5,806 nucleotides of DNA from G963669175 sp964648415 (GCA_964648415.1 CAZYOC010000276.1:1-5806); one strand, 5' to 3'; positions 1 through 5,640 are shown, counted from the stretch's first letter. Notes: generated by a model not told the origin, from the sequence alone. Numbers and translations are program-made.

Positions 1-15
1 TATTCTTGCACCTTG

Positions 16-44
16 TCTGGATTCCAGCCTTCGCTGGAATGAGA
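16..44. repeat. Short palindromic repeat of ATTCC...GGAAT type, copy 1
   Basis: ATTCCAGC (21-28), loop CTTC and GCTGGAAT (33-40) form a perfect 8-bp hairpin. The layout ATTCCA-N8-TGGAAT is like that of Neisseria dRS3 repeats (ATTCCC-N8-GGGAAT), though the core bases differ. Bases 30-44 recur inverted at 5618-5632. It lies downstream of the radical SAM gene but has no adjacent T-run, so I do not call it a terminator. Confidence 0.6.
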
Positions 45-153
45 TCGGTTCCTATGGTGCAACAGTCTGTATACGGGCAGTGATCAGAACACCGATGAAG
101 AAACGGGCGATACGTTCATAGCATAAGTGAATCTGTATCCAAAGATCTCGCAT

Positions 154-173
154 CAAGCTGCCCGGGCCAAATA
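154..173. repeat. Dispersed GCCCGGG repeat, extra copy
   Basis: This 20-bp segment matches 3227-3246, the right arm of the 106-bp inverted-repeat structure, at 19 of 20 bases. It is in the same orientation and about 30 bases past the radical SAM stop codon. Only one arm is present here. Confidence 0.5.
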
Positions 174-203
174 CCAGCGGACCAGTCACTTCAGATGAAA
201 CCA

Positions 204-2792
204 CTACAAGTCTGTGATGGCGGTGTCGGTCGCGTGACGTTTGGCCTCCGCCGTCTCGAACAGCGACCGCCAGGTCTCTTCATCCCGAGTCCACTGGGCC
301 AGCCGGTGCGCCGCACTTAACGCTCCCGGGCTCAATTCCCAGGCTGTTTCCAACTCGTCGAACCGGACGGTTGCGCCGTTGATCAGCCGCACCGTCACCC
401 GCAGCCCGTCCGGCTCCGGAGTCACGGCCTCCACAAACGGCCGGATGTCCACCCTGCGGGTCTTGCCTTTCCGGACGCGAGTGATCTTCGCCTCGGCCTG
501 ATCCAGCCAGTGAGAAACACGCTTCAACTCCTCGGCGGAAAACACGCCCGGAACCGCGTACTCAATACGCTGGACCACCGCCGCCGGGCTTTTCGGCGAC
601 GCTTCGTACAGGCGAATCTCCTCGATTCGCATCCCGTTCGGAGAGCGTACATGCAACCAATGTAGAAGTTCGGTTGCCGAACACGGTTTCGCAAGCTCAA
701 GGTCCAGGTATTCGTCGGAAGACACGAACCCTGTCGGCAACGGCGGCCCGAACGACACCTTCGGATGAGGATGGTAGCCCTGCGAAAATGCGATGGGAAC
801 CTCCGCCCGCCTCAAAAGACGGTCCCAGATACGCACCAGGTCCAGGTGCCCCACCCAGCGCATGGCGTCGCCACGGCTGTAGCGAATCCGTGCGGTCAGC
901 CCGATACCGGTCGGCGGCGTACGCTTCTCCGGTCGCGTCAGCGGCGCGGGAACAGGTTCAAACCGGTTGCAGACGGTTTCACTTTCCGGGAAGTATGCTG
1001 TCAGTCCACAAGCGGTGCATTTCCCGAACCGGCAGTCCGGCGTGGTCGTCTCCTGCTCCGCCAGCCGGTTCTCCTTCTTCAGGAAGCGCTTTGGGAGGCC
1101 CTTGCTGATACGGTCCCACGGCAGGGGGTCGTCGGGATCGCGCTCCCGTGTGTAGAACGCCGGTTCCAGCCCTTCCGCCTCGAACGCGTCCCGCCAGCGC
1201 CGCAGGTCGAACCGGTCACGCCAGCTCTCCAGCACACCGCCCGCCCGCCAGACACGGTGCAGCACCCTGCCCAGGCGGCGATCTCCGCGTGACAGCGCGG
1301 CCTCGATCAGCGAGCCGTCAGGATCGTGGGCGTTGAACTTCACCGCCGTGTTGCGGAATTTGTCCCGCAGGTAGGCGAGCTTGTCGCGCAAGGTATCCAC
1401 ATCATCCTGGCCGAACCACTGAAACGGCGTATGCGTCTTGGGGACAAACGGACTCACCGACACCGTCACCCGCTGCCGTTTCTGAGCCCTCAACTTCACG
1501 GTCTTCAGCGCCAGCTCCACGATCCCGTCGAGGTCGGCCCGAGCTTCCGTGGGCAGGCCGATCATAAAGTAGAGCTTGACACCGTTCCAGCCTTCGTCAA
1601 ACGCCAGCTTCGCGGCCTGCAGCAGGTCCTCTTCACGCGAATTCTTGTTGATCACGTCCCGCAGCCGTTGCGTGCCCGCTTCCGGGGCGAAGGTCATCCC
1701 GCCCTTGCGGCCCTCCGGCAACGCCCGCGCCATGTCCAGCGTAAACGAATCGGGCCGGAGAGACGGGAAGGACAACGACACACCCTTGCCGCGTGTCTTC
1801 TCCCGCAGCTCGCTGATCAACACCGGCAGGGGACCGTAATCGGAGGTCGACAGCGAGAGCAGGCCGATCTCCTCGTAGCCGGTGGCCTCCAGATTGGCCA
1901 TGGCCTGCGCCAGGACCTCCTCGACCGGCCGTTCGCGCACCGGACGATACACCATGCCCGCATGGCAGAACCGGCAGCCGCGAGTGCAGCCCCGCATGAT
2001 CTCCAGCGCGACCCGGTCATGCACCACCTCCATCTGAGGTACAATCGGTTTCGCAGGGTAATAGTCCGGCTTGAGGACCGGTTCGGTACGCGAAACGACG
2101 ATTTCCGGCAGCTTGTCGTCGAGCGGTTTGCCGGGAAGGATCTCGCCGGAGGGCGCGGTGGTCAGTTCGTAGCCGTGCGGCAGGTAGACACCCTCGATCC
2201 GGCCCAGGCGTATCAGGGTTTCTTCGCGCGGCAAGCCGGCCAGTTTCGCCTCGTGGACCGTCTGCGCAATCTCCACCACCGCCTCGTCGCCGTCCCCCAC
2301 GAACACCGCGTCCAGATAATCCGCCAACGGTTCCGGGTTGAACATCACCGGTCCGCCGGCGATGACGACAGGGTCGTCCTGTTCCCGCTCCTTTGCAAGC
2401 AGCGGTACGCCGCCCAGGTCGAGCACCTCCAGTACGCCCGGCAGCAGCAGCTCGCTGGGGATGCTGAACCCGAGCAGGTCGATGTCACACAGTGGCGTCC
2501 TCGATTCGAGGGTGAAGAGCGGCTGCTCCAGCTCACGCAGCAGGTCTCGGGCGTCGTCGTCCGGCAGGAACACCCGTTCCGCCGCCACTTCCGGCAGCAT
2601 GGCGTTCACCCGGTGGTAGAGCATCTGGACGCCCTGATGGCTCATGCCGATTTCGTAGAGATCCGGCAGACACAGCGCAATGCGTGTCGCGGCGTCGGGT
2701 TTATGGATGACGTTGAGCTCGCCGCCGGCGTAACGTTGCGGACGGCGGACACTCGGGAAAAACTCCCGCGTCAATAGTGAAGGGGTACTCAC
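204..2792 (-). CDS. TIGR03960-type radical SAM protein fused to a C-terminal TIGR03936/DUF2344 domain
   Basis: The predicted product is 862 residues. Residues 1 to about 200 resemble a degenerate cobalamin-binding region of B12-type radical SAM proteins (LPDLYEIGMSH near 42-52; IAGGP, then VGDGDEAV, between 144 and 172). The radical SAM core follows, with CTRGCRFC giving Cys269, Cys273 and Cys276 for the [4Fe-4S]/SAM cluster. A second cysteine group (CRFGKCTACG, Cys587/592/595, plus Cys608) could hold another metal centre. From about 632 the protein matches the radical SAM-linked DUF2344 domain, including FSQGYHPHPKVSFGPPLPTG. The full-length fusion is intact, with no frameshift. The family reaction is unknown; RNA or tRNA modification is only a guess. 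I chose the GTG at 2792 because GGGAG lies 6 bases before it; an upstream in-frame TTG at 2819 would add nine residues. The gene stands alone on its strand, about 535 bp from the CGGC gene, with no clear terminator after its TAG stop. Confidence 0.93.
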   Translation of the reverse strand: MSTPSLLTREFFPSVRRPQRYAGGELNVIHKPDAATRIALCLPDLYEIGMSHQGVQMLYHRVNAMLPEVAAERVFLPDDDARDLLRELEQPLFTLESRTPLCDIDLLGFSIPSELLLPGVLEVLDLGGVPLLAKEREQDDPVVIAGGPVMFNPEPLADYLDAVFVGDGDEAVVEIAQTVHEAKLAGLPREETLIRLGRIEGVYLPHGYELTTAPSGEILPGKPLDDKLPEIVVSRTEPVLKPDYYPAKPIVPQMEVVHDRVALEIMRGCTRGCRFCHAGMVYRPVRERPVEEVLAQAMANLEATGYEEIGLLSLSTSDYGPLPVLISELREKTRGKGVSLSFPSLRPDSFTLDMARALPEGRKGGMTFAPEAGTQRLRDVINKNSREEDLLQAAKLAFDEGWNGVKLYFMIGLPTEARADLDGIVELALKTVKLRAQKRQRVTVSVSPFVPKTHTPFQWFGQDDVDTLRDKLAYLRDKFRNTAVKFNAHDPDGSLIEAALSRGDRRLGRVLHRVWRAGGVLESWRDRFDLRRWRDAFEAEGLEPAFYTRERDPDDPLPWDRISKGLPKRFLKKENRLAEQETTTPDCRFGKCTACGLTAYFPESETVCNRFEPVPAPLTRPEKRTPPTGIGLTARIRYSRGDAMRWVGHLDLVRIWDRLLRRAEVPIAFSQGYHPHPKVSFGPPLPTGFVSSDEYLDLELAKPCSATELLHWLHVRSPNGMRIEEIRLYEASPKSPAAVVQRIEYAVPGVFSAEELKRVSHWLDQAEAKITRVRKGKTRRVDIRPFVEAVTPEPDGLRVTVRLINGATVRFDELETAWELSPGALSAAHRLAQWTRDEETWRSLFETAEAKRHATDTAITDL

Positions 2793-2798
2793 AAGCAG

Positions 2799-2803
2799 CT
2801 CCC
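2799..2803 (-). promoter_or_regulatory. Ribosome binding site that decides the radical SAM start
   Basis: GGGAG on the minus strand sits 6 bases upstream of the GTG at 2792-2790. The alternative TTG at 2819 has only a weak GGGAT-like sequence before it. The conserved family sequence begins after both candidates, so the site is the main evidence for the GTG start. Confidence 0.6.
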
Positions 2804-2999
2804 GACCGGGCCTCGGCAACCCGATCCCGCTGTAAAGGTTGGTGTTAGCCCGGATATTTCACGAGTATTCATGCTTCGTTAACATAACCCTTGATATAGA
2901 ATCGGTTTAAACGGTTTTCGGGATTGAATCACTTGACGACAGTTTGTTGTTGTTTTATACAACCCGCTGCCGGGGTTGAAAGATCTGGCAAACCTGTCC

Positions 3000-3035
3000 C
3001 CAAGGTGCGCGCCAAACAGACGGCGCGTACCTTGG
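3000..3035. repeat. Long stem-loop inside the MITE-like element
   Basis: CCAAGGTGCGCGCC (3000-3013) pairs with GGCGCGTACCTTGG (3022-3035) over 14 positions, one of them a G-T wobble, around the 8-base loop AAACAGAC. No T-run follows on either strand, so it is not a typical intrinsic terminator. Such internal stem-loops are common in small non-autonomous elements. Confidence 0.7.
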
Positions 3036-3036
3036 A

Positions 3037-3073
3037 CTATGGCAGAGAACCACTGCCGTGGTTCCTTCGTGAA
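3037..3073. repeat. Conserved end-core repeat, copy 1 (within the MITE)
   Basis: This 37-bp segment matches 3814-3850 in inverse orientation at 35 of 37 positions, including 28 identical bases in a row. It contains the hairpin GAACCAC-TGCC-GTGGTTC (3047-3064). An alternative, mutually exclusive stem is possible: GGCAG at 3041-3045 with CTGCC at 3053-3057. Both pairing options are kept in the second copy. Confidence 0.8.
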
Positions 3074-3138
3074 ATATCCGGGTTAGTGGTCCTTTGCAAC
3101 GGATATGACATGTCGCTGAACCGTTCCCGTCAAAGCAA

Positions 3139-3244
3139 TTTGCCCCGGGCAGTGATGAACTGGCCATGGCTACATTACCCGTTGGCGTTCATTGCTAAGT
3201 CTGATGGGTGGTCTCGTTGATCATGCCAAGCTGCCCGGGGCAAA
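3139..3244. repeat. 106-bp structure bounded by 14-bp perfect inverted repeats
   Basis: TTTGCCCCGGGCAG (3139-3152) is perfectly inverted as CTGCCCGGGGCAAA (3231-3244). The 78 bases between contain no gene I can support. No convincing target duplication is visible outside the arms (GCAA on the left, TATC on the right). The right arm, with its flank, recurs at 154-173 with 19 of 20 bases matching, so the sequence is dispersed and not a local accident. It may be a second small non-autonomous element, or the paired ends of one; the family is not recognised. Confidence 0.55.
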
Positions 3245-3272
3245 TATCGCTCGTAGTAAGTAAAACGGTCCG

Positions 3273-3301
3273 AAAAAACCATGCAGAACACGGCTGCATG
3301 G
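3273..3301 (-). terminator. Rho-independent terminator of the CGGC gene
   Basis: Read on the minus strand, CCATGCAG and CTGCATGG form a perfect 8-bp stem around a 7-base loop (CCGTGTT), followed at once by six T residues. It starts 26 bases after the TAA stop of the CGGC gene, the position expected for its transcript end. It should isolate that gene from the radical SAM gene downstream. Confidence 0.82.
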
Positions 3302-3327
3302 CTCAAAACTTCGGCGGGAAGAAAAAC

Positions 3328-3693
3328 TTACACGTAGTTATGCGTCCCGACCACAACCGGAATCCCCAGCTTGTCTTCCAGCTTCATCTTCATAATATCC
3401 AGATCGAACGGGCACTCGCCGTGCTCCACCGCCTGCTTGATGCAGGTTCCCAGGTGAACGGCGTCCACACGGTTGTCGATCAGCTTCTCGACAAACCCCT
3501 TGACCATCACAGCCCGGGGCATCAGCAAACCCGGACAGTCGCCGCAGTCGGTCATGCCGACAATTTCCACATCCTCACCATGTACACCGAAATCGCCCGC
3601 CAGCTCCGACGCGCCCTTGTGGCACTTCGCGCAGGCCACGCAGGTGTGGTTCTGGATCCGTTTGCAGTAGAAAATCAACACTTTCTTCGCCAT
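3328..3693 (-). CDS. CGGC domain-containing protein (putative metal-binding)
   Basis: The predicted product is 121 residues and matches the CGGC domain family (PF08821), a family of unknown biochemical role thought to bind metal because of its conserved cysteines and histidines. Eight cysteines are seen, at 10, 18, 21, 24, 50, 53, 84 and 94. They include HTCVACAKC at 17-24 and TDCGDCPG at 48-55; the latter is the family signature with Asp in place of the second Gly. HLGTC (80-84), ECPF (93-96) and the C-terminal GTHNY are further family-like blocks. There is no signal peptide or membrane segment, so it is probably cytoplasmic. The ATG at 3693 is preceded by a near-ideal GGAGGAGG, and the upstream extension to 3867 in this frame shows no family similarity. 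It has its own promoter and terminator, so it is probably monocistronic. Confidence 0.92.
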   Translation of the reverse strand: MAKKVLIFYCKRIQNHTCVACAKCHKGASELAGDFGVHGEDVEIVGMTDCGDCPGLLMPRAVMVKGFVEKLIDNRVDAVHLGTCIKQAVEHGECPFDLDIMKMKLEDKLGIPVVVGTHNYV

Positions 3694-3700
3694 AAGGCAT

Positions 3701-3708
3701 CCTCCTCC
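3701..3708 (-). promoter_or_regulatory. Strong ribosome binding site of the CGGC gene
   Basis: GGAGGAGG on the minus strand ends 7 bases before the ATG at 3693. It is the strongest Shine-Dalgarno sequence in the window, suggests efficient translation, and fixes the start against the longer open frame. Confidence 0.85.
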
Positions 3709-3721
3709 AGGATGGGTCCAC

Positions 3722-3744
3722 GTCCGGCGCACCCCCCGCCGGAC
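3722..3744 (-). promoter_or_regulatory. GC-rich hairpin in the CGGC gene leader
   Basis: GTCCGGCG and CGCCGGAC form a perfect 8-bp stem around a 7-base G-rich loop (GGGGGTG on the minus strand). It falls just after the predicted transcription start and about 14 bases before the ribosome binding site. There is no T-run, so it is not a terminator by itself. A 5'-end stabilising stem or a protein-binding site are possible roles; I recognise no known riboswitch. Confidence 0.55.
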
Positions 3745-3751
3745 CTGTTTC

Positions 3752-3780
3752 AATATGATAAATCCTGATCCGCTTGCCAA
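3752..3780 (-). promoter_or_regulatory. Sigma70-like promoter of the CGGC gene
   Basis: On the minus strand TTGGCA (3780-3775, five of six to TTGACA) is separated by exactly 17 bases from CATATT (3757-3752, four of six to TATAAT). Transcription would start near 3745, giving a leader of roughly 50 bases that carries the GC-rich hairpin. It is predicted by consensus and spacing only. Confidence 0.55.
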
Positions 3781-3813
3781 GCCCGTTTGCGAAAAAATGC
3801 ACGAGGGGACCGA

Positions 3814-3850
3814 TTCACGTACGAACCACGGCAGTGGTTCTCTGCCATAG
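3814..3850. repeat. Conserved end-core repeat, copy 2 (inverted, truncated element end)
   Basis: This matches 3037-3073 in inverse orientation at 35 of 37 positions and keeps the GAACCAC/GTGGTTC hairpin (3823-3840). The outer CCCGGATA part of the terminal repeat has decayed and no partner end is visible, so it is a relic or solo end. It lies between meaB and the CGGC promoter, 60 bases past the meaB stop. On the minus strand a run of six T (3797-3792) follows the hairpin 25 bases later, too far for a classic terminator. Confidence 0.75.
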
Positions 3851-3909
3851 CCCGGGGGAAATGGCAAACCCTGACGTTCGATGCATGTGAATCATAGTTC
3901 GGAGAGGAA

Positions 3910-5037
3910 TCAGGCGTTGCGCCCAAGGTGATCTTCGAACAGGTGCAGCAGCTTCCAGGCGGCCTGGGTCGCGGGCAGGGAGCCTTCCATCACCTGCTCC
4001 TCCACCTCCGGCAACTGCTTTTCGATCTCCGGGTGACGATAGAACAGGTCACGCAGCCGTTCCTCCACCATGCTGTGCAGCCAGTGGCGCGCCTGCTCCT
4101 TGCGGCGCTGCTCGAGTACGCCGCTCGCCTGCGTCACTTCTGCGTATTTCTGCACGACATTCCAGAGCTTGGGGACGCCCTCGCCGGTTAACGCCGACGC
4201 GGTAAAGGCTCTCGTCTCCCACCCTTTGGTGGCGGGTTGGAGGTAATGCAACGCCCGCTCGTATTCCGCACGCGCCAGCTGGGCGGGCCGCTTGTTGTCG
4301 CCGTCGGCCTTGTTTATCAGGATGGCGTCGGCGATCTCCATCACGCCCTTTTTCATCCCCTGCAGCTCGTCACCCGCGCCGGCGATCAACGTCAGCAGGA
4401 AGAAGTCCACCAGCGAGCGGACAGTGATCTCGCTCTGCCCTACGCCGACTGTCTCCACCAGCAGCACATCGTAGCCCGCCGCCTCGAACAGCAGCATGGT
4501 CTCGCGTGTCTTGCGCGCCACGCCGCCGAGCGCGCCGCCGCTGGGACTGGGACGGATAAACGCGTCGGGGTCACGGCTGAGCTGCTCCATGCGGGTCTTG
4601 TCGCCCAGGATGGAGCCGCGGGTGACGCTCGAGGACGGGTCCACCGCCATCACCGCCACCTTGTGGCCCTCGCTGGTCAGGTGCGCGCCCAACGCCTCGA
4701 TCAATGTGCTCTTGCCCGCGCCCGGCACACCGGTAATACCCACCCGCACGGAGTCGCCGGTATGGGGCATCAACTCTTTCAACACTTCCTGCGCCTGCTC
4801 CTGGTGGGCCGGGGCGTTGGACTCGATCAAAGTGATGGCGCGGGCGAGACGGGTACGGTCGCCGCTACGCACGCCCTCGACATACTCCTCCGTCGACAGC
4901 TTCCGCTTGCCGCCGGGAGTGTGCTTGCGGGTGCGTGACGCCGCACCGGGGAGGCCGTCATGCCCGCCCTCGACGCCCTTCATCACGTGCAACGCCGATT
5001 TGCCCGACGCCTGTTTGTTCGTGGGTTCTTCCGCCAT
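3910..5037 (-). CDS. meaB: Methylmalonyl-CoA mutase-associated GTPase MeaB (ArgK-type P-loop GTPase)
   Basis: The predicted product is 375 residues. MeaB is a SIMIBI-class G protein that guards adenosylcobalamin loading and integrity of methylmalonyl-CoA mutase in the cytoplasm; older annotations call it LAO/AO transport ATPase ArgK. Visible motifs are the Walker A GVPGAGKST (103-111), the DPSSSVTRGSILGDKTRM block (133-150), ETVGVGQSE (195-203), and the guanine-specificity motif NKAD (242-245). Recognisable family sequence begins near residue 47 (KLSTEEYVEGVRSGDRTRLARAITLIES). Before it is a basic, Gly-rich extension of about 45 residues that makes the protein longer than typical MeaB of about 330. 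I prefer the ATG at 5037, with AGGA 7 bases upstream, over the adjacent GTG at 5040, which has only 4. An internal Met at 4983 lacks a ribosome binding site. No mutase gene is in the window; it may lie beyond 5806 or elsewhere. Confidence 0.95.
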   Translation of the reverse strand: MAEEPTNKQASGKSALHVMKGVEGGHDGLPGAASRTRKHTPGGKRKLSTEEYVEGVRSGDRTRLARAITLIESNAPAHQEQAQEVLKELMPHTGDSVRVGITGVPGAGKSTLIEALGAHLTSEGHKVAVMAVDPSSSVTRGSILGDKTRMEQLSRDPDAFIRPSPSGGALGGVARKTRETMLLFEAAGYDVLLVETVGVGQSEITVRSLVDFFLLTLIAGAGDELQGMKKGVMEIADAILINKADGDNKRPAQLARAEYERALHYLQPATKGWETRAFTASALTGEGVPKLWNVVQKYAEVTQASGVLEQRRKEQARHWLHSMVEERLRDLFYRHPEIEKQLPEVEEQVMEGSLPATQAAWKLLHLFEDHLGRNA

Positions 5038-5040
5038 CAC

Positions 5041-5048
5041 GCCTTCCT
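5041..5048 (-). promoter_or_regulatory. Ribosome binding site of meaB
   Basis: AGGAAGGC on the minus strand precedes GTGATG. The AGGA part is 7 bases from the ATG and only 4 from the GTG, which favours the ATG as start. I found no convincing -35/-10 pair further upstream. Confidence 0.55.
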
Positions 5049-5142
5049 GCTATCATGTGCTGCCTGCAACATACACACCACCGGGGCCACAATACCATCA
5101 CGCGCGGGTGTGGACTCGAGACGGTCCATCAGCCCGGAGATT

Positions 5143-5177
5143 CCATGAGCATGGTTCTTCACGAAGACAAAACCATG
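5143..5177. repeat. Hairpin region with alternative CCATG/CATGG pairings
   Basis: CATGGTTCTTC (5150-5160) pairs with GAAG (5163-5166) and AACCATG (5171-5177) to form a stem with a 4-base bulge. CCATG at 5143-5147 can pair instead with CATGG at 5150-5154. It lies about 100-140 bases upstream of the meaB start and so could fall in its leader, but no regulatory family is recognised. Confidence 0.4.
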
Positions 5178-5288
5178 AAATGAGCACAGTTTGAGCGTAT
5201 GGCCCGATACGCCTCCATGCTACCTTTCATGTCAATTGATGGACACAATGTACGCGAATGTAAGACTCTCGAACCATCCCGCTTGGAG

Positions 5289-5307
5289 CACGGGCGTCCC
5301 GCCCGTG
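5289..5307. repeat. GC-rich palindrome CACGGGCG/CGCCCGTG
   Basis: CACGGGCG and CGCCCGTG form a perfect 8-bp stem around TCC. Hairpins of this GGGCGTCCCGCCC style are common as intergenic repeats in GC-rich bacteria. There is no T-run on either side, so it is not a standard terminator. Confidence 0.5.
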
Positions 5308-5379
5308 ATAAGGACATTTCAAATGCCATCCGAGCTATGCCACCTGTTTCGCGGATGGGTCAGGAGGTGTGGTGCGCTG

Positions 5380-5456
5380 TGAAAAGGGGTACAGTTACCT
5401 TTTCAGAGACAGGGTTGCGAGGGTTGACTGGTAGCGCGGTTTGAAAAGGTAACAGT
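5380..5456. repeat. Cluster of three TGAAAAGG/CCTTTTCA arms
   Basis: TGAAAAGG occurs at 5380-5387 and 5442-5449, and its complement CCTTTTCA at 5398-5405. The 15-bp segments 5391-5405 and 5442-5456 are inverted copies matching at 14 of 15 positions. Repeated arms of this kind are seen at the ends of some insertion sequences, for example the multiple transposase sites of IS21-type elements, so a remnant end is possible. No transposase gene is nearby. Confidence 0.5.
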
Positions 5457-5617
5457 CCTCCTTTCCAACCATGTCATCCTCAGCGAAGAGCCTGCCCTCC
5501 TGCTTTGGTCGGGGGCGGGGATCTCCTCCGGTTCCAGCTCTAACGAAACATTGTTTTCAAGCATCCATCTATCCCGGCTTGCTCTTATATAGGGCCTGTT
5601 GCGCGAATTCTGATGTC

Positions 5618-5640
5618 TCTCATTCCAGCGAAAGCAGGAA
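5618..5640. repeat. Short palindromic repeat of ATTCC...GGAAT type, decayed copy 2
   Basis: TCTCATTCCAGCGAA (5618-5632) is identical to the reverse complement of 30-44. The second arm (GCAGGAA) has drifted, leaving an imperfect stem with an A-A mismatch. With copy 1 it shows that this repeat is dispersed at both edges of the window in opposite orientations. Confidence 0.45.

Larger units (their letters stand above)
2845..3086. mobile_element. MITE-like element with 16-bp terminal inverted repeats and TTAG flanks
   Basis: CCCGGATATTTCACGA at 2849-2864 is matched perfectly in inverse orientation by TCGTGAAATATCCGGG at 3067-3082. TTAG stands directly outside both ends (2845-2848 and 3083-3086) as a probable 4-bp target duplication. 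The 234-bp interior has no plausible transposase frame and contains two strong hairpins. Ends beginning with CC, this repeat length and a 4-bp duplication fit IS1380-family elements, so a non-autonomous derivative mobilised by such a transposase is a reasonable inference. The left end lies only 57 bases from the radical SAM start codon. A partial copy of the right end occurs at 3814-3850. Confidence 0.72.

Noticed and set aside
1326..2777. Long plus-strand open frame of 483 codons
   Set aside because: It lies wholly antisense to the well-supported radical SAM gene. Its translation is rich in Arg, His and Gln with no recognisable domain, as expected for a shadow of a GC-rich gene.
3000..3064. 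MITE internal hairpins as rho-independent terminators
   Set aside because: The stems are strong, but neither strand has a T-run directly after them.
2924..3220. Plus-strand frame of 98 codons across the repeat spacer
   Set aside because: It reads straight through the MITE-like element, both its hairpins and its right end. It has no ribosome binding site or similarity.
3694..3867. Longer N-terminus for the CGGC protein
   Set aside because: The extra 58 codons cross the promoter, the GC-rich hairpin and the repeat copy. The ATG at 3693 has a near-perfect ribosome binding site and begins the family sequence.
4237..5194. Plus-strand open frames opposite meaB
   Set aside because: They are antisense shadows of meaB with low-complexity composition and no family similarity.
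5041..5300. Cobalamin riboswitch upstream of meaB
   Set aside because: I looked for the conserved B12-box-like core on the minus strand and found nothing resembling it.
5199..5444. Plus-strand frame of 81 codons as a possible small gene or transposase fragment
   Set aside because: It runs through the GC-rich palindrome and the TGAAAAGG cluster, shows no transposase motif, and lacks a convincing ribosome binding site.
5586..5606. GGGCCTGTTGCG as an IS5/IS903-type element end
   Set aside because: Only a short, vague likeness is present, with no partner end, target duplication or transposase within the window.
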